Below, in pieces: positions 49,564-60,554 of a DNA stretch of 64,000 bases (the first letter of the stretch is position 1; each line of letters begins with the position of its first letter). Location: assembly GCF_040214835.1 (NCBI RefSeq), contig NZ_CP157874.1, positions 1,926,001-1,990,000 of the forward strand, given 5' to 3'. The translations under genes were made by a program, and so were the position numbers. The notes under the pieces were generated by a model. The model did not search any database. It was not told the origin of the DNA and saw only the letters and a list, made by a program, of their open reading frames with translations. The stretch comes from Pseudomonas asiatica (GTDB lineage: Bacteria > Pseudomonadota > Gammaproteobacteria > Pseudomonadales > Pseudomonadaceae).

Positions 49564-51435
49564 ATGCTGCAAAATATCAGGGACAATTCACAAGGTTGGA
49601 TTGCCAAGACCATCATCGGCCTTATCGTCGTGTTGATGGCGTTGACCGGCTTTGAAGCCATTTTCCAGGCCGCCACACATAGCCAGGACGCCGCCAAGGT
49701 GAACGGCCAGACCATCAGCCAGAACGAGCTGAGCCAGGCGGCCGACATGCAGCGCCGTCAGCTGATGCAACAGTTGGGCAAGGATTTCGACCCGGCGCTG
49801 CTGGACGACAAATTGCTGCGCGAAGAGGCACTGAAAGGCCTGATCAGCCGCAAGCTGCTGCTGCAAGGCGCCGAAGATGCCAAATTCGCCTTCTCCGAGG
49901 CCGCGCTGGATCAAGTGATCCTGCAGACGCCGGAATTCCAGGTGGACGGCAAGTTCAGTGCCGACCGTTTTGACCAGGTCATTCGCCAGATGGGCTATGG
50001 CCGCATGCAGTTCCGCGACATGCTCGCCGAGGAAATGCTTATCGGCCAGCTGCGCACCGGCCTGGCCGGCAGCAGCTTCGTCACCGACCAGCAGGTCGAT
50101 GCCTTTGCCCGCCTCGAGAAGCAGACCCGTGACTTCGCTTCCCTGACCTTCAAGGCCGACCCGGCCGCGGTCAAGGTCAGCGATGAAGAGATCAAGGCGC
50201 ACTACGACCAGCACGCCAAGGAGTTCATGTCGCCAGACCAGGTGGTGATCGACTACATCGAGCTGAAGAAGTCGGTGTTCTTCGATCAGGTCAAGGTGAC
50301 CGACGAAGAGCTCAAGGCCCAGTACGAGAAGGAAATCGCCAACCTCGCCGAGCAGCGCCATGCCGCGCACATCCTCATCGAGGTCAACGACAAGGTCACC
50401 GACGCCCAGGCCAAGGCCCGCGCCGACGAGATCGAGCAGCGTCTGGCCAAGGGTGAAGACTTTGCCGCGCTGGCCAAGGAGTTCTCCCAGGACCCGGGTT
50501 CGGCCAACAGCGGCGGTGACCTTGGCTTCGCCGGCCCGGGCGTTTACGACCCGGCGTTCGAAGATGCACTGTACAAGTTGCAGGATGGCCAGGTCTCGGC
50601 GCCGGTGCGCACAGAGTTCGGCTACCACCTGATCAAGCTGCTGGGCGTACAGGCACCGGAAGTGCCGAGCTTCGCCAGCCTGAAGGACAAGCTGACCCGT
50701 GACCTGAAGATCCCGCTGGTCGAGCAGCGTTACGTAGATGCCAGCAAGCAGCTGCAGGATGCCGCCTACGAGGCTTCCGACCTGGCCCAGCCGGCCCAGG
50801 ACCTGAACCTGAAGGTGCAAACCTCCGCAGCCTTCGGCCGTGAGGGTGGTGAAGGCATCACTGCCAACCGTTCGGTCGTGCAGGCCGCATTCTCCGAAGA
50901 AGTGCTGGAGGAGGGTGCCAACAGCACCGCCATCGAGCTCGACCCGGAAACCACCGTGGTACTGCGCGTCAAGGAGCACCGCAAGCCTGAGCAGCTGCCG
51001 CTGGAAGCCGTGGCCAAGAACATCAGCGAACACCTGGCCAAGGAGAAGGCGACTGCCGAGCTCAAGGCCAAGGCGGACAAGCTGATTGCCGGCCTGCGTG
51101 ACGGTTCCATCGCAGCGGGCAGTGTGCACGAAGGGCAGGGCTGGAAGGCCTATGAAGCAGTTACCCGCGGCGAGGACGGTATCGACCCGGCCGAGCTGCA
51201 GGCACTGTTCCGCCTGGGCAAGCCACAAGCCAAGGACAAGCCGGTTTATGGCAGCGTCGTGCTGCGTGACGGTAGCCTGGTGGTACTGCAGCTCAAGGGT
51301 GTCAACGAAGGCGCTACTGCCACCGACGAAGAGAAGCAGCAGATCCGCCGCTACCTCGCGTCGCGTGCTGGCCAGCAAGACTTCGCGGCGTACCGCAAGC
51401 AGCTGGAAGCCAAGGCGGACATCACCCGTTACTAA
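49564..51435 (+). CDS. ppiD: Periplasmic folding chaperone/isomerase PpiD
   Basis: A 623-residue inner-membrane-anchored protein. The N-terminus MLQNIRDNSQGWIAKTIIGL leads into one membrane helix (about 12-34). A SurA-like chaperone domain follows, then a parvulin (PPIC) domain near residues 265-360 (HAAHILIEVNDKVTD, LAKEFSQDPGSANSGGDLGF, FGYHLIKLL), and a helical C-terminal part. It helps newly exported outer-membrane and periplasmic proteins fold near the Sec translocon. Start at 49564 gives the correct N-terminus. It completes the tig-clpPX-lon-hupB-ppiD order. Confidence 0.95.
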   Translation: MLQNIRDNSQGWIAKTIIGLIVVLMALTGFEAIFQAATHSQDAAKVNGQTISQNELSQAADMQRRQLMQQLGKDFDPALLDDKLLREEALKGLISRKLLLQGAEDAKFAFSEAALDQVILQTPEFQVDGKFSADRFDQVIRQMGYGRMQFRDMLAEEMLIGQLRTGLAGSSFVTDQQVDAFARLEKQTRDFASLTFKADPAAVKVSDEEIKAHYDQHAKEFMSPDQVVIDYIELKKSVFFDQVKVTDEELKAQYEKEIANLAEQRHAAHILIEVNDKVTDAQAKARADEIEQRLAKGEDFAALAKEFSQDPGSANSGGDLGFAGPGVYDPAFEDALYKLQDGQVSAPVRTEFGYHLIKLLGVQAPEVPSFASLKDKLTRDLKIPLVEQRYVDASKQLQDAAYEASDLAQPAQDLNLKVQTSAAFGREGGEGITANRSVVQAAFSEEVLEEGANSTAIELDPETTVVLRVKEHRKPEQLPLEAVAKNISEHLAKEKATAELKAKADKLIAGLRDGSIAAGSVHEGQGWKAYEAVTRGEDGIDPAELQALFRLGKPQAKDKPVYGSVVLRDGSLVVLQLKGVNEGATATDEEKQQIRRYLASRAGQQDFAAYRKQLEAKADITRY

Positions 51436-51454
51436 GGTGATGGATGCATGAACG

Positions 51455-51488
51455 AACAGGCCGCCCAGTGCGGCCTGTTTCGTTTCTG
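51455..51488 (+). terminator. Terminator after ppiD
   Basis: AACAGGCCGC / GCGGCCTGTT with loop CCAGT, then TCGTTTCTG. Confidence 0.85.
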
Positions 51489-51495
51489 TTGTCTG

Positions 51496-51597
51496 TGCCG
51501 GCCTCTTCGCGGGTAAACCCGCTCCCACAGGTCCAACACAGGTTTCAAGTACTGTGGTGAACCTGTGGGAGCGGGTTTACCCGCGAAGAGGCCGGCA
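51496..51597. repeat. REP pair, CCTCTTCGCGGGTAAACCCG family
   Basis: Full inverted pair with spacer GTCCAACACAGGTTTCAAGT plus ACTGTGGTGAACC. It is almost identical, spacer included, to the pair at 61041-61144. Confidence 0.93.
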
Positions 51598-51612
51598 CCA
51601 GCAGCGCAGGGT

Positions 51613-52653
51613 CTAGCGTTTCACCCCTTCATGGATATCCAGCGTATCCCGCGCAATCTCCCGCCCCAGGGCAATCAGCTCCGGCGCCTTGTAGAACTCG
51701 AAAAACCGGCATACCCGTTTGGGCACGTTGATCAGTACATCCGGCGGATAGCCGGCGATCTTGTACTGCGCCAACGACGTCTGCATGACCTCGAAGCTCT
51801 GGTTGATCAAGTCCAGCAGCGAAGCGGGCCCCACGTTGTCGATGATGAACGAGCCAGTCGCCGACTTCGGCGCGCCTTCGCGCTCCGGCGCCGCCGCCGG
51901 TTGCTGGCCTTCCGGGTTGGCGGCGTCGGCCAGCCACGGGTTTGGCGGCGCCAGCCCTTCGGCGACGATTTCCTGCTCGATGCGGATCAGCTCCTCCGCC
52001 GGCTTGCGCCGGAACGGCAAGCGCGAGCCCAGCGAACTGAGCAGGGCATCGAAACGCATCTTGAACGCTGCCGGGCGTTCGATCACAGGTAACTGGTACT
52101 GCTTCTGGTTGGTGGCGTTGAGGTTGACCGCGATGATCAGGTCGCAGTGGCTGGACACCACCGGCACGATCGGCAGCGGGTTGAGGATGCCGCCGTCGAC
52201 CAGCATGCGGTTGCCTTGCATCACTGGGGTGAACAGGCTGGGGATGGCCGCCGAGGCGCGCATGGCCTGGTGCAGGCACCCCTCCTGGAACCAGATTTCC
52301 TGCTGGTTGGTGAGGTCGGCTGCAACCGCCGTGTAGGGGATGCGCAATTGCTCGATGTTGATCTCGCCGACGATCTTGCGGATTTGCCCGAACACCTTGT
52401 CGCCGCGAATTGCGCCGAGGCGAAAGCTGACATCGACCAGGCGCAACACATCCAGGTAGTCGAGGCTCTCGATCCAGTTGCGGTAGTCTTCCAGCTTGCC
52501 GGCGGCATAGATGCCGCCGATCACCGCGCCCATGGAGCAGCCGGCGATGCAGGCAATGTCGTAGCCACGGCGCTCGATTTCCTCGATCACCCCGATATGT
52601 GCATACCCCCGGGCTCCGCCGGATCCCAGTACCAGTGCCACGCGTTTGCTCAT
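51613..52653 (-). CDS. Patatin-like phospholipase family protein (RssA-like)
   Basis: A 346-residue protein with a patatin lipase domain in residues 1-200. The oxyanion loop is LGSGGARGYAHIG (about 8-20), the nucleophile Ser lies in GCSMGAV (about 38-44), and the Asp of the dyad in DGGILNPLP near 160. It resembles RssA-type patatin proteins that cleave acyl esters. A C-terminal region (about 200-346) with a Pro/Ala-rich linker is extra. The start at 52653 is preferred because GGGGA lies 6 bp upstream. Substrate unknown. Confidence 0.85.
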   Translation of the reverse strand: MSKRVALVLGSGGARGYAHIGVIEEIERRGYDIACIAGCSMGAVIGGIYAAGKLEDYRNWIESLDYLDVLRLVDVSFRLGAIRGDKVFGQIRKIVGEINIEQLRIPYTAVAADLTNQQEIWFQEGCLHQAMRASAAIPSLFTPVMQGNRMLVDGGILNPLPIVPVVSSHCDLIIAVNLNATNQKQYQLPVIERPAAFKMRFDALLSSLGSRLPFRRKPAEELIRIEQEIVAEGLAPPNPWLADAANPEGQQPAAAPEREGAPKSATGSFIIDNVGPASLLDLINQSFEVMQTSLAQYKIAGYPPDVLINVPKRVCRFFEFYKAPELIALGREIARDTLDIHEGVKR

Positions 52654-52831
52654 GAACATTCCCCGGCCAGTGCAACCATGGTCCTACAATGCACCCATCG
52701 CCACCTGTGCTTCAATGTGCATCGCGCTGAGCTACTGTAATAAAACTGGCTGGGCCAAGCTGGCTGGGCAGGGCACTTTTCAGCTGCCGAGGCGTCAAAA
52801 AGCCAACGTTTTTTCTTTTGAGGTATTACCG

Positions 52832-53110
52832 ATGAAAGCCTGGATCTGCCTTCCCTTGATCGCCTTGGCCCTTGCTGGCTGCGCGGGCAAGACGGCCTAC
52901 CGCGAGAGTTGCGCGACCCAACTGGATGCCGCCTGGAAGGAACTGGACCTGGCCAAGGCCGAAGGCTTTGCCGGTGCCGTGAGCTACTCCAAGGCCTTGT
53001 CGTTGCTGACCGGGGCCAAGACCCAGCAGCAGTTCGAAGGTTATGAAAGCTGTACCAGAAAAGCCGAAAAGGCCCGTTTCTATATTCGTGAGTCTCGCGC
53101 CGGGCGCTGA
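52832..53110 (+). CDS. Small lipoprotein, first gene of a short cluster
   Basis: A 92-residue protein with signal MKAWICLPLIALALAGCAGK, lipobox LAGC (Cys17). The mature part has two further Cys (RESCATQLDAAWKELD and YESCTRKAEKARFYIRESR) which could form a disulfide, and is otherwise helical. TTTGAGGT lies upstream of the ATG. It precedes the CHAD gene by 17 bp, so both are likely cotranscribed. No family recognised. Confidence 0.82.
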   Translation: MKAWICLPLIALALAGCAGKTAYRESCATQLDAAWKELDLAKAEGFAGAVSYSKALSLLTGAKTQQQFEGYESCTRKAEKARFYIRESRAGR

Positions 53111-53127
53111 CCAAGGAGCGTCTTTCG

Positions 53128-53907
53128 ATGTCTGCCATGCTCGATCATGTGGTTGCCCAGATAGTGGCCTTGCAGGTGCGCCTGCTGGCCTGCCGCGAGC
53201 GCCTGGCTGCCGATACCGACAGTGAGGCCTTGCATGACCTGCGCACCACCCTGCGGCGCCTGCGCAGCCTGCTGCGGCCGCTGCGTGGGCTGCCGGGGGT
53301 GGAGCAACTGGAGGACGCCGCCAAGTCGCTGGGTACACTGACCACGCCGTTGCGTGATCGTGAGGTGCTGGCGGCCGAACTGATCGGGCGTGGTTTTGCC
53401 GAGGCCGGGCAGCGGCGCCTGGAAGGGCGTGGCAGTACCTTTGCCAGTGTTGCCGCCAGCCCGCAGCTGACCCGGGTGCTGGCGATTGTCGACGCGTTTC
53501 CGCTGTTCCTGCGTGCAGCTGGCCGCGAGGGCCTGGTCAAGGCGTTGGAAAAGCGTATCGACAAACGCCTGGTCAAACAGTGGCGCAAGTTGCACAAAGC
53601 GCTGCAGGACCCGGCCCACGATCGCCATCGCCTGCGTTTGCTGATCAAGCGTGCGCGCTACGGTGACGAGGCATACCCGCAGCTCGACCATGCGGGCAAG
53701 CCGTTGCGGCGCTTGCTGAAGCAGGCCCAGGGCGACCTGGGTGACTGGCATGATCGCCAGCAATGGCTGCTGCAGGCGCGCGACCATGCCGACCTGGAAC
53801 CGTGCAAGGTCGCCTGGGAGCAGGAGTTGCACGAGGCCGAGCGCCATTCGGATGTGACGCTGGCTGCACTGCTGCAGGCGCTGGCGCGGCGAAAGCCCGA
53901 AAAATGA
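53128..53907 (+). CDS. CHAD-domain protein
   Basis: A 259-residue all-helical protein rich in Arg, Lys and His. The CHAD hallmark His and Arg residues occur in HDLRTTLRRLRSLLRPLRG (residues 32-50) and again in LHKALQDPAHDRHRLRLLIK plus RARYGDEAYP (about 155-185) and DLGDWHDRQQWL near 210. CHAD domains bind inorganic polyphosphate and are found in polyphosphate granules. It has no fused CYTH/triphosphatase domain. The preceding lipoprotein gene is 17 bp away. Confidence 0.88.
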   Translation: MSAMLDHVVAQIVALQVRLLACRERLAADTDSEALHDLRTTLRRLRSLLRPLRGLPGVEQLEDAAKSLGTLTTPLRDREVLAAELIGRGFAEAGQRRLEGRGSTFASVAASPQLTRVLAIVDAFPLFLRAAGREGLVKALEKRIDKRLVKQWRKLHKALQDPAHDRHRLRLLIKRARYGDEAYPQLDHAGKPLRRLLKQAQGDLGDWHDRQQWLLQARDHADLEPCKVAWEQELHEAERHSDVTLAALLQALARRKPEK

Positions 53908-53984
53908 CCGATATGCGGGCTGATCGACAAGGGTTTGCTGGCTAGGATGGACAGACCTTTTTCGCTGCAGGCAGGAGCCGGCCA

Positions 53985-54782
53985 ATGAATTTCAACCAAC
54001 TGCTCGACGCCGTGCGGGCCAACCCCGAAGCGGTGAGCGTCCCGCCAAGCTGGGCCCAGGGTCGCGCCGCCTTTGGCGGGCTGATGGCGGCCATGGTGTA
54101 TGAAGCCATGCGCCAGAAAATCTCCGATGACCGCCCCGTGCGTTCGCTGGCCATCAGCTTTGTGGCGCCGGCCGCGGCGGATGTGCCAATCCGCTTCGAC
54201 GTGGAGGTGCTGCGTGAAGGCAAGGCAGTCAGCACCTTGCTGGGCCGTGCCGTTCAAGACGGCCAGGTGGTGACCCTGGTGCAGGGCAATTTCGGTGCAG
54301 GGCGGCCATCAGTGGTCGATGTGCCGGCGTTGCCGGCCACGGAAATGAAAGCGCTCGAAGACGCAGCCCCCGAGCTGCCCCATATCAAAGGCGTTACCCC
54401 GGAGTTCATGCAGCATGTGGCCTTGCGCTGGGCGGTGGGTGGGTTGCCGTTCAGTGGCAATCAGTCGCGCCAGATGGGTGGCTGGGTACGTTTGCGCTCG
54501 GTGGCCGAAGAACCGGTCAACGAGGCGCACCTGCTGGCGTTGGTCGATGCCTGGCCGCCGAGCCTGATGCCGTTTCTCAAGCAGCCGGCTGCCGGCAGCA
54601 CGTTGACCTGGACGATCGAATTCATGCAGCCCACGGCGCAGCTGTCGACCCTGGACTGGTGCCGTTATTGCGTGGAAACCGAGCATGCGCGGGATGGTTA
54701 TGGGCATGCCGCCGCCGCATTGAGGACGGCGCAGGGCGAGTTGCTGGCCTTGAGCCGGCAGACGGTTACCGTGTTTGCCTGA
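53985..54782 (+). CDS. Acyl-CoA thioesterase family protein (double hotdog)
   Basis: A 265-residue protein with two hotdog folds, as in TesB-like thioesterases. The first half shows VPPSWAQGRAAFGGLMAAMV and RSLAISFVAPAAADVPIRFD, the second LRWAVGGLPFSGNQSRQMGG, WVRLRSV and DAWPPSLMPFL, which matches family patterns where the Asp of DAWPP is catalytic. It should hydrolyse an acyl-CoA; chain length unknown. GCAGGAG lies upstream of the ATG at 53985. It may be transcribed with the CHAD gene, 77 bp upstream. Confidence 0.86.
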   Translation: MNFNQLLDAVRANPEAVSVPPSWAQGRAAFGGLMAAMVYEAMRQKISDDRPVRSLAISFVAPAAADVPIRFDVEVLREGKAVSTLLGRAVQDGQVVTLVQGNFGAGRPSVVDVPALPATEMKALEDAAPELPHIKGVTPEFMQHVALRWAVGGLPFSGNQSRQMGGWVRLRSVAEEPVNEAHLLALVDAWPPSLMPFLKQPAAGSTLTWTIEFMQPTAQLSTLDWCRYCVETEHARDGYGHAAAALRTAQGELLALSRQTVTVFA

Positions 54783-54788
54783 CCGAAC

Positions 54789-54912
54789 CCGGGAGCGCGT
54801 TGCGCTCCTATCGCGACACAAGGCCGCTCCCACAGGATCGCGTAAAATTCAGGACATGCGCGGTTCTTGTGGGAGCGGCCTTGCGTCGCGATTGGGCTGC
54901 AGAGCAGCCCCA
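54789..54912. repeat. REP pair, GCGGCCTTG(T/C)GTCGCGA family, reverse arrangement
   Basis: GGAGCGCGTTGCGCTCC hairpin plus TATCGCGACACAAGGCCGCT, then GTGGGAGCGGCCTTGCGTCG with GGGCTGCAGAGCAGCCC. It lies between convergent genes. Confidence 0.85.
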
Positions 54913-54918
54913 CTGGCA

Positions 54919-55287
54919 TCAGCGCCGATGCTTGTGTCGTTCCCGCCAGGCCTTCCACCAGGCCCCGCTCAGCAAGAAGCGCGGAAAGGTGATGAACTGC
55001 TCGGTCAGCAGGCGTTGCACGGCATCCTTGCGGTTGGCGAAGGGCTCGGGTTGCTCGGCTTCCAGGCGATGGCCCTGGCGCTGCAGGCCCAGGCCGGCGA
55101 TCAAGGCAATGATGCCAACGGCAATCTGGCCCAGATCCAGGCCGAACAGGCCGGACAGAATCAGCAACGCGCCAAGGATGAACAACGGCACGGCGATCAG
55201 GTGCAGCACCAGGTTGGTCGGGTGGCGGTGGTTGTGGTGGTAGCCGCGCCATTGCCAGGCGGGCAGGTTGGGCAGGCGTTTGCTCAT
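54919..55287 (-). CDS. Mpo1-like (DUF962) membrane protein
   Basis: A 122-residue membrane protein with two hydrophobic segments (about 30-47 and 52-70). It has the conserved His pattern of the Mpo1/YGL010w family: WQWRGYHHNHRHPTNLVLHL near residue 12 and GLQRQGHRLEAEQPEPF near 70. In yeast, Mpo1 is an iron-dependent dioxygenase that oxidises 2-hydroxy fatty acids. The bacterial substrate is unknown. ATG 55287 is preferred to one 6 bp upstream because GAGGA then lies 7 bp away. Confidence 0.8.
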   Translation of the reverse strand: MSKRLPNLPAWQWRGYHHNHRHPTNLVLHLIAVPLFILGALLILSGLFGLDLGQIAVGIIALIAGLGLQRQGHRLEAEQPEPFANRKDAVQRLLTEQFITFPRFLLSGAWWKAWRERHKHRR

Positions 55288-55362
55288 GGGCATTTCCTCT
55301 CGGTCATGCCCAAAGCTTAGTGCGCCCCCCAGGCGGGGGCCAATCGAGGCTGGCTATGGTGA

Positions 55363-56841
55363 CTATAGCTTGAGCTGGCCAATGGCCTTGTTCAGTTCAC
55401 CGGCCAGGGTCGCCAGTTCGCTGCTGGTGGTCGCCGAGCCCACGGTCTGTTGCACGGTCTGTTCGGTGACATCGCGAATACTCACCACGGCGCGGTTCAT
55501 TTCCTCGGCCACCTGGCTTTGTTGCTCGGCTGCCACGGCAATCTGGGTGTTGCTTTCGCGCATCTGCGCCACGGCACCGGTAATCTCGGCCAGTGCTTCG
55601 CCGGCCTCCTGGGCCTGCCTGACGCAGTCGTCGGCCTTGTACGAGCTTTCCTGCATGAAATCCACTGCATCGCGGGTGCCCGACTGCAGGGCCGAGACCA
55701 TGGTGGTGATCTCGTCGGTGGAGTTTTGCACGCGCTTGGCCAGGTTGCGCACTTCATCGGCCACCACGGCAAAGCCGCGGCCCAGGTCGCCGGCACGCGC
55801 TGCTTCGATGGCGGCATTGAGCGCCAGCAGGTTGGTCTGCTCGGCGATGCTGTGGATCACACTGACCACGCCATTGATCTTCTGGCTGTCTTCGGCCAGC
55901 TGGCGAATCATCTCGGCAGTTTGCTGAACGCCGCTGGACAGCCCCGAAATCGAGTCCTGCACCCGGCTGACCACCTCCTGGCCGCTACCAGCCAGGGTGT
56001 CGGCGGTTTGTGACAGGTCACGGGTGGCGCCGGCGTGCTGGGCGATGTGGTGCACCGTCGCCGACATTTCGTTGATGGCGGTAGCGGCCTGGTCGGTTTC
56101 GCTCTGCTGGCCGAGCATGCCGTGGCGCACGTCGCTCATGCTCGCAGCCAGGCGCGCGGCACCGGAGTCCAGTTGCGCTGCGGTGTGGGCGACGGTACTG
56201 ACCACGCGGTGGTAGGTCGCCTGCATGGCATTGAAGGCCCCGGCCATCTGGCCGACCTCGTCGCCACAGGCCAGCGGTACGCGGGCCGACAGGTCGCCGG
56301 TTTTTTCCACGTGCAGCATCACGTCCTTGAGCGTGTTGAGCTGGCTGAGCAGGAAGCGGATCAGCAGCTGCGAGGCGCCGAGCATGGCCAGCATCAGGAC
56401 CAGCACGCATACTGCGTAGTTGCTGAAGCGGTCGAGGAACACCTGGCGCAGGCTGGGCGACTGGGCCAGCACGGCCATTTGCTGATCGCCGTTGCGCAGC
56501 ACCTGCGCGCCCTGTAGCGGGTTGTTGCCCAAGAGCCGGGCGGCGGGCAGTTCGACCCAGCCTTGGGCATTGCGCAGGGCCTCGAGGGGTTCACCCGCGA
56601 AGGTGGGCGTTTGCCCGGCTGACCAGCTGATGACGTTGGCCGGGCGGGGCAGCGGCTGGCCGGCCGGCCAGGCAGCCAGCAGTTGGGCCTGCGCGGCCGC
56701 CTGGGCCTGCGCGGCCTCGGCGCGGGCGCGTTGCTCCAGGTGCACGGCATAGAGCACCAGCAGCAAGGTCGTGACAAAGGCCACCGCGTTGACGGCCCAG
56801 AACTTGTACTTCAGGGAAACGTTGCTAAGCCAGGCACCCAT
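55363..56841 (-). CDS. Methyl-accepting chemotaxis protein with small periplasmic domain
   Basis: A 492-residue chemoreceptor: membrane segment near 10-31, a short periplasmic part of about 100 residues (32-133), second membrane segment near 137-158, HAMP, then the signalling hairpin with [20 protein letters not shown] at its tip. The small sensor has no dCache or 4-helix motif that I recognise, and is rich in Ala, Gln and Pro. There is no C-terminal CheR-binding pentapeptide (ends KAIGQLKL). Ligand unknown. The gene stands alone. Confidence 0.88.
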   Translation of the reverse strand: MGAWLSNVSLKYKFWAVNAVAFVTTLLLVLYAVHLEQRARAEAAQAQAAAQAQLLAAWPAGQPLPRPANVISWSAGQTPTFAGEPLEALRNAQGWVELPAARLLGNNPLQGAQVLRNGDQQMAVLAQSPSLRQVFLDRFSNYAVCVLVLMLAMLGASQLLIRFLLSQLNTLKDVMLHVEKTGDLSARVPLACGDEVGQMAGAFNAMQATYHRVVSTVAHTAAQLDSGAARLAASMSDVRHGMLGQQSETDQAATAINEMSATVHHIAQHAGATRDLSQTADTLAGSGQEVVSRVQDSISGLSSGVQQTAEMIRQLAEDSQKINGVVSVIHSIAEQTNLLALNAAIEAARAGDLGRGFAVVADEVRNLAKRVQNSTDEITTMVSALQSGTRDAVDFMQESSYKADDCVRQAQEAGEALAEITGAVAQMRESNTQIAVAAEQQSQVAEEMNRAVVSIRDVTEQTVQQTVGSATTSSELATLAGELNKAIGQLKL

Positions 56842-56963
56842 GGGCAGGTCTTCTCTGAGTTGAGCGGGAACAATATTGGCAAGGTGCCATCATTGTGCCT
56901 GCGCAAGCCAGGGCCTTTCTTGATGTGTATCAAGAAAATTCTGCCGCAAGTTCTGACGCGCTT

Positions 56964-57082
56964 TTGTAGGAGCGGCCTTGTGTCGCGATAGGGGTGCGAA
57001 GCGCCCCCAGGTTTTCAGCTTCGCTGCATAGATTGCCGGGGCCGCGTTGCGGCCCTTTCGCGACACAAGGCCGCTCCTACAG
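56964..57082. repeat. REP pair, GCGGCCTTGTGTCGCGA family
   Basis: TTTGTAGGAGCGGCCTTGTG plus TCGCGA, then GGGGTGCGAAGCGCCCC; the other arm is GGGGCCGCGTTGCGGCCC plus TTTCGCGACACAAGGCCGCT. Lies between the chemoreceptor and TatD genes. Confidence 0.88.
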
Positions 57083-57097
57083 GAGAACGCGTCGGGT

Positions 57098-59460
<2,363 letters not shown>

Positions 59461-59462
59461 CA

Positions 59463-59523
59463 AATCGATTTTGTCGATTGTTATGTTGGGTTTTTTGCGA
59501 TTTTCATATCTATCGAATCGATT
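59463..59523. promoter_or_regulatory. Two AATCGATT palindromes upstream of doxX
   Basis: Perfect 8-bp palindromes AATCGATT at 59463-59470 and 59516-59523, 53 bp apart (about five helical turns), with a further half-site GTCGATT at 59473. They lie between the transglycosylase stop and the DoxX start and may be regulator binding sites. Confidence 0.35.
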
Positions 59524-59573
59524 ATGATGGCGACCATCCCAACACAACTTCCCCGCTTCAAGGAGTCTTCGAC

Positions 59574-60011
59574 ATGAACAACGCTACCCTCAACGCTCTG
59601 TTCTCCACCCGCGCCGGTGCTGGCCTGAGCGTCATCCGTATCCTGGTCGGCATCATCTTCATTGCGCATGGTGCGCAAAAACTGTTTGGCATGTTCGGTG
59701 GCTATGGCCTGGAAGGCACCGGCCAGTGGATGGAGAGCATCGGCCTGGCCCCGGGTTACCTGATGGCCCTGCTGTCCGGTAGTGCCGAATTCTTCGGCGG
59801 CCTGGCCCTGGTGATCGGCCTGCTGGCCCGCCCGGCGGCCCTGGTGCTGGCGGTGACCCTGGTGGTGGCGATCTTCTCGGTGCACATCGGCAACGGCCTG
59901 TTCATGTCCAACAACGGCTATGAGTTCGGCCTGGCCCTGCTGGCTGGCACCGTCGCGGTACTGATCGAAGGCGCTGGCCGCTTCTCGCTGGACCGCCTGA
60001 TCGCCCGCTGA
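59574..60011 (+). CDS. DoxX-family membrane protein
   Basis: A 145-residue protein with four membrane segments. It has LSVIRILVGIIFIAHGAQKL, the amphipathic loop around FGGYGLEGTGQWMESIGLAP and the second-half motif GSAEFFGGLALVIGLLARPA of the DoxX family. Bacterial DoxX proteins are linked to thiol/oxidative stress, sulfur oxidation, or quinone-related activities; the role here is unknown. GGAGTC lies upstream of the ATG at 59574. A long hairpin follows the gene. Confidence 0.9.
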   Translation: MNNATLNALFSTRAGAGLSVIRILVGIIFIAHGAQKLFGMFGGYGLEGTGQWMESIGLAPGYLMALLSGSAEFFGGLALVIGLLARPAALVLAVTLVVAIFSVHIGNGLFMSNNGYEFGLALLAGTVAVLIEGAGRFSLDRLIAR

Positions 60012-60026
60012 TCCACCGCAAATGCC

Positions 60027-60074
60027 AAGATACAAGCCTCAGGCCGATCACTTTCGGCTTGAGGCTTGTATCTT
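60027..60074 (+). terminator. Long hairpin after doxX
   Basis: A 21-22-bp stem: AAGATACAAGCCTCAGGCCG / CGGCTTGAGGCTTGTATCTT with one G-T mismatch and a short loop. There is no long T-run, so it may be a stability element as well as a terminator. Confidence 0.6.
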
Positions 60075-60234
60075 GCCGCTTGTAGCTCTAGCATACCGTC
60101 TGCGCCGATTTAAACAGCTACTTGCGGGGCGCAGGAAAGCCCCTCTCCGGGTCATCCGAAATACCGCTAAAGCGCTGGTTCGGTGACGCCTCCCACCGCT
60201 GCCCAGCGGGATTCGCGAGGCGGAGAGAAGCTCC

Positions 60235-60543
60235 ATGAGTTGCCCACGTACCAGTGTCTGTTTGAGCCCCTTGCCTGCCAGCCAGGCGTCCCGCACACCG
60301 CGCATCCTGCTCGGCGGCCAGCATCAACCCACTCTTTTACGTCACCTTGAAGGCCTGTCCCGGCGCAAGGGCCAGGCGCGTGCATTTCTGATCCAGTTCG
60401 CCGATACCGGCTGCCACCTCGCACAGTATGGCAATGACCGTTTCGACCTGGCCGTGATCCAGGCCCCGGCACCGGACGAGGCCGCCGAAATCATCGGCCA
60501 CCTCACCCGTATCGCGCGCCAAGGCCTGATTACCCGCCGCTGA
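60235..60543 (+). CDS. Small uncharacterised protein upstream of greB
   Basis: A 102-residue protein, no signal peptide or membrane segment. The N-terminal third is rich in Ser, Pro and Arg; the C-terminal part (ARAFLIQFADTGCHLAQYGN, FDLAVIQAPAPDEAAEIIGH, LTRIARQGLIT) looks like a small alpha/beta fold. GGAGAG lies 8-9 bp upstream of the ATG, and greB begins 11 bp after its stop, so the two are probably cotranscribed. I do not recognise the family. Confidence 0.65.
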   Translation: MSCPRTSVCLSPLPASQASRTPRILLGGQHQPTLLRHLEGLSRRKGQARAFLIQFADTGCHLAQYGNDRFDLAVIQAPAPDEAAEIIGHLTRIARQGLITRR

Positions 60544-60554
60544 GGAGCGCGCTG

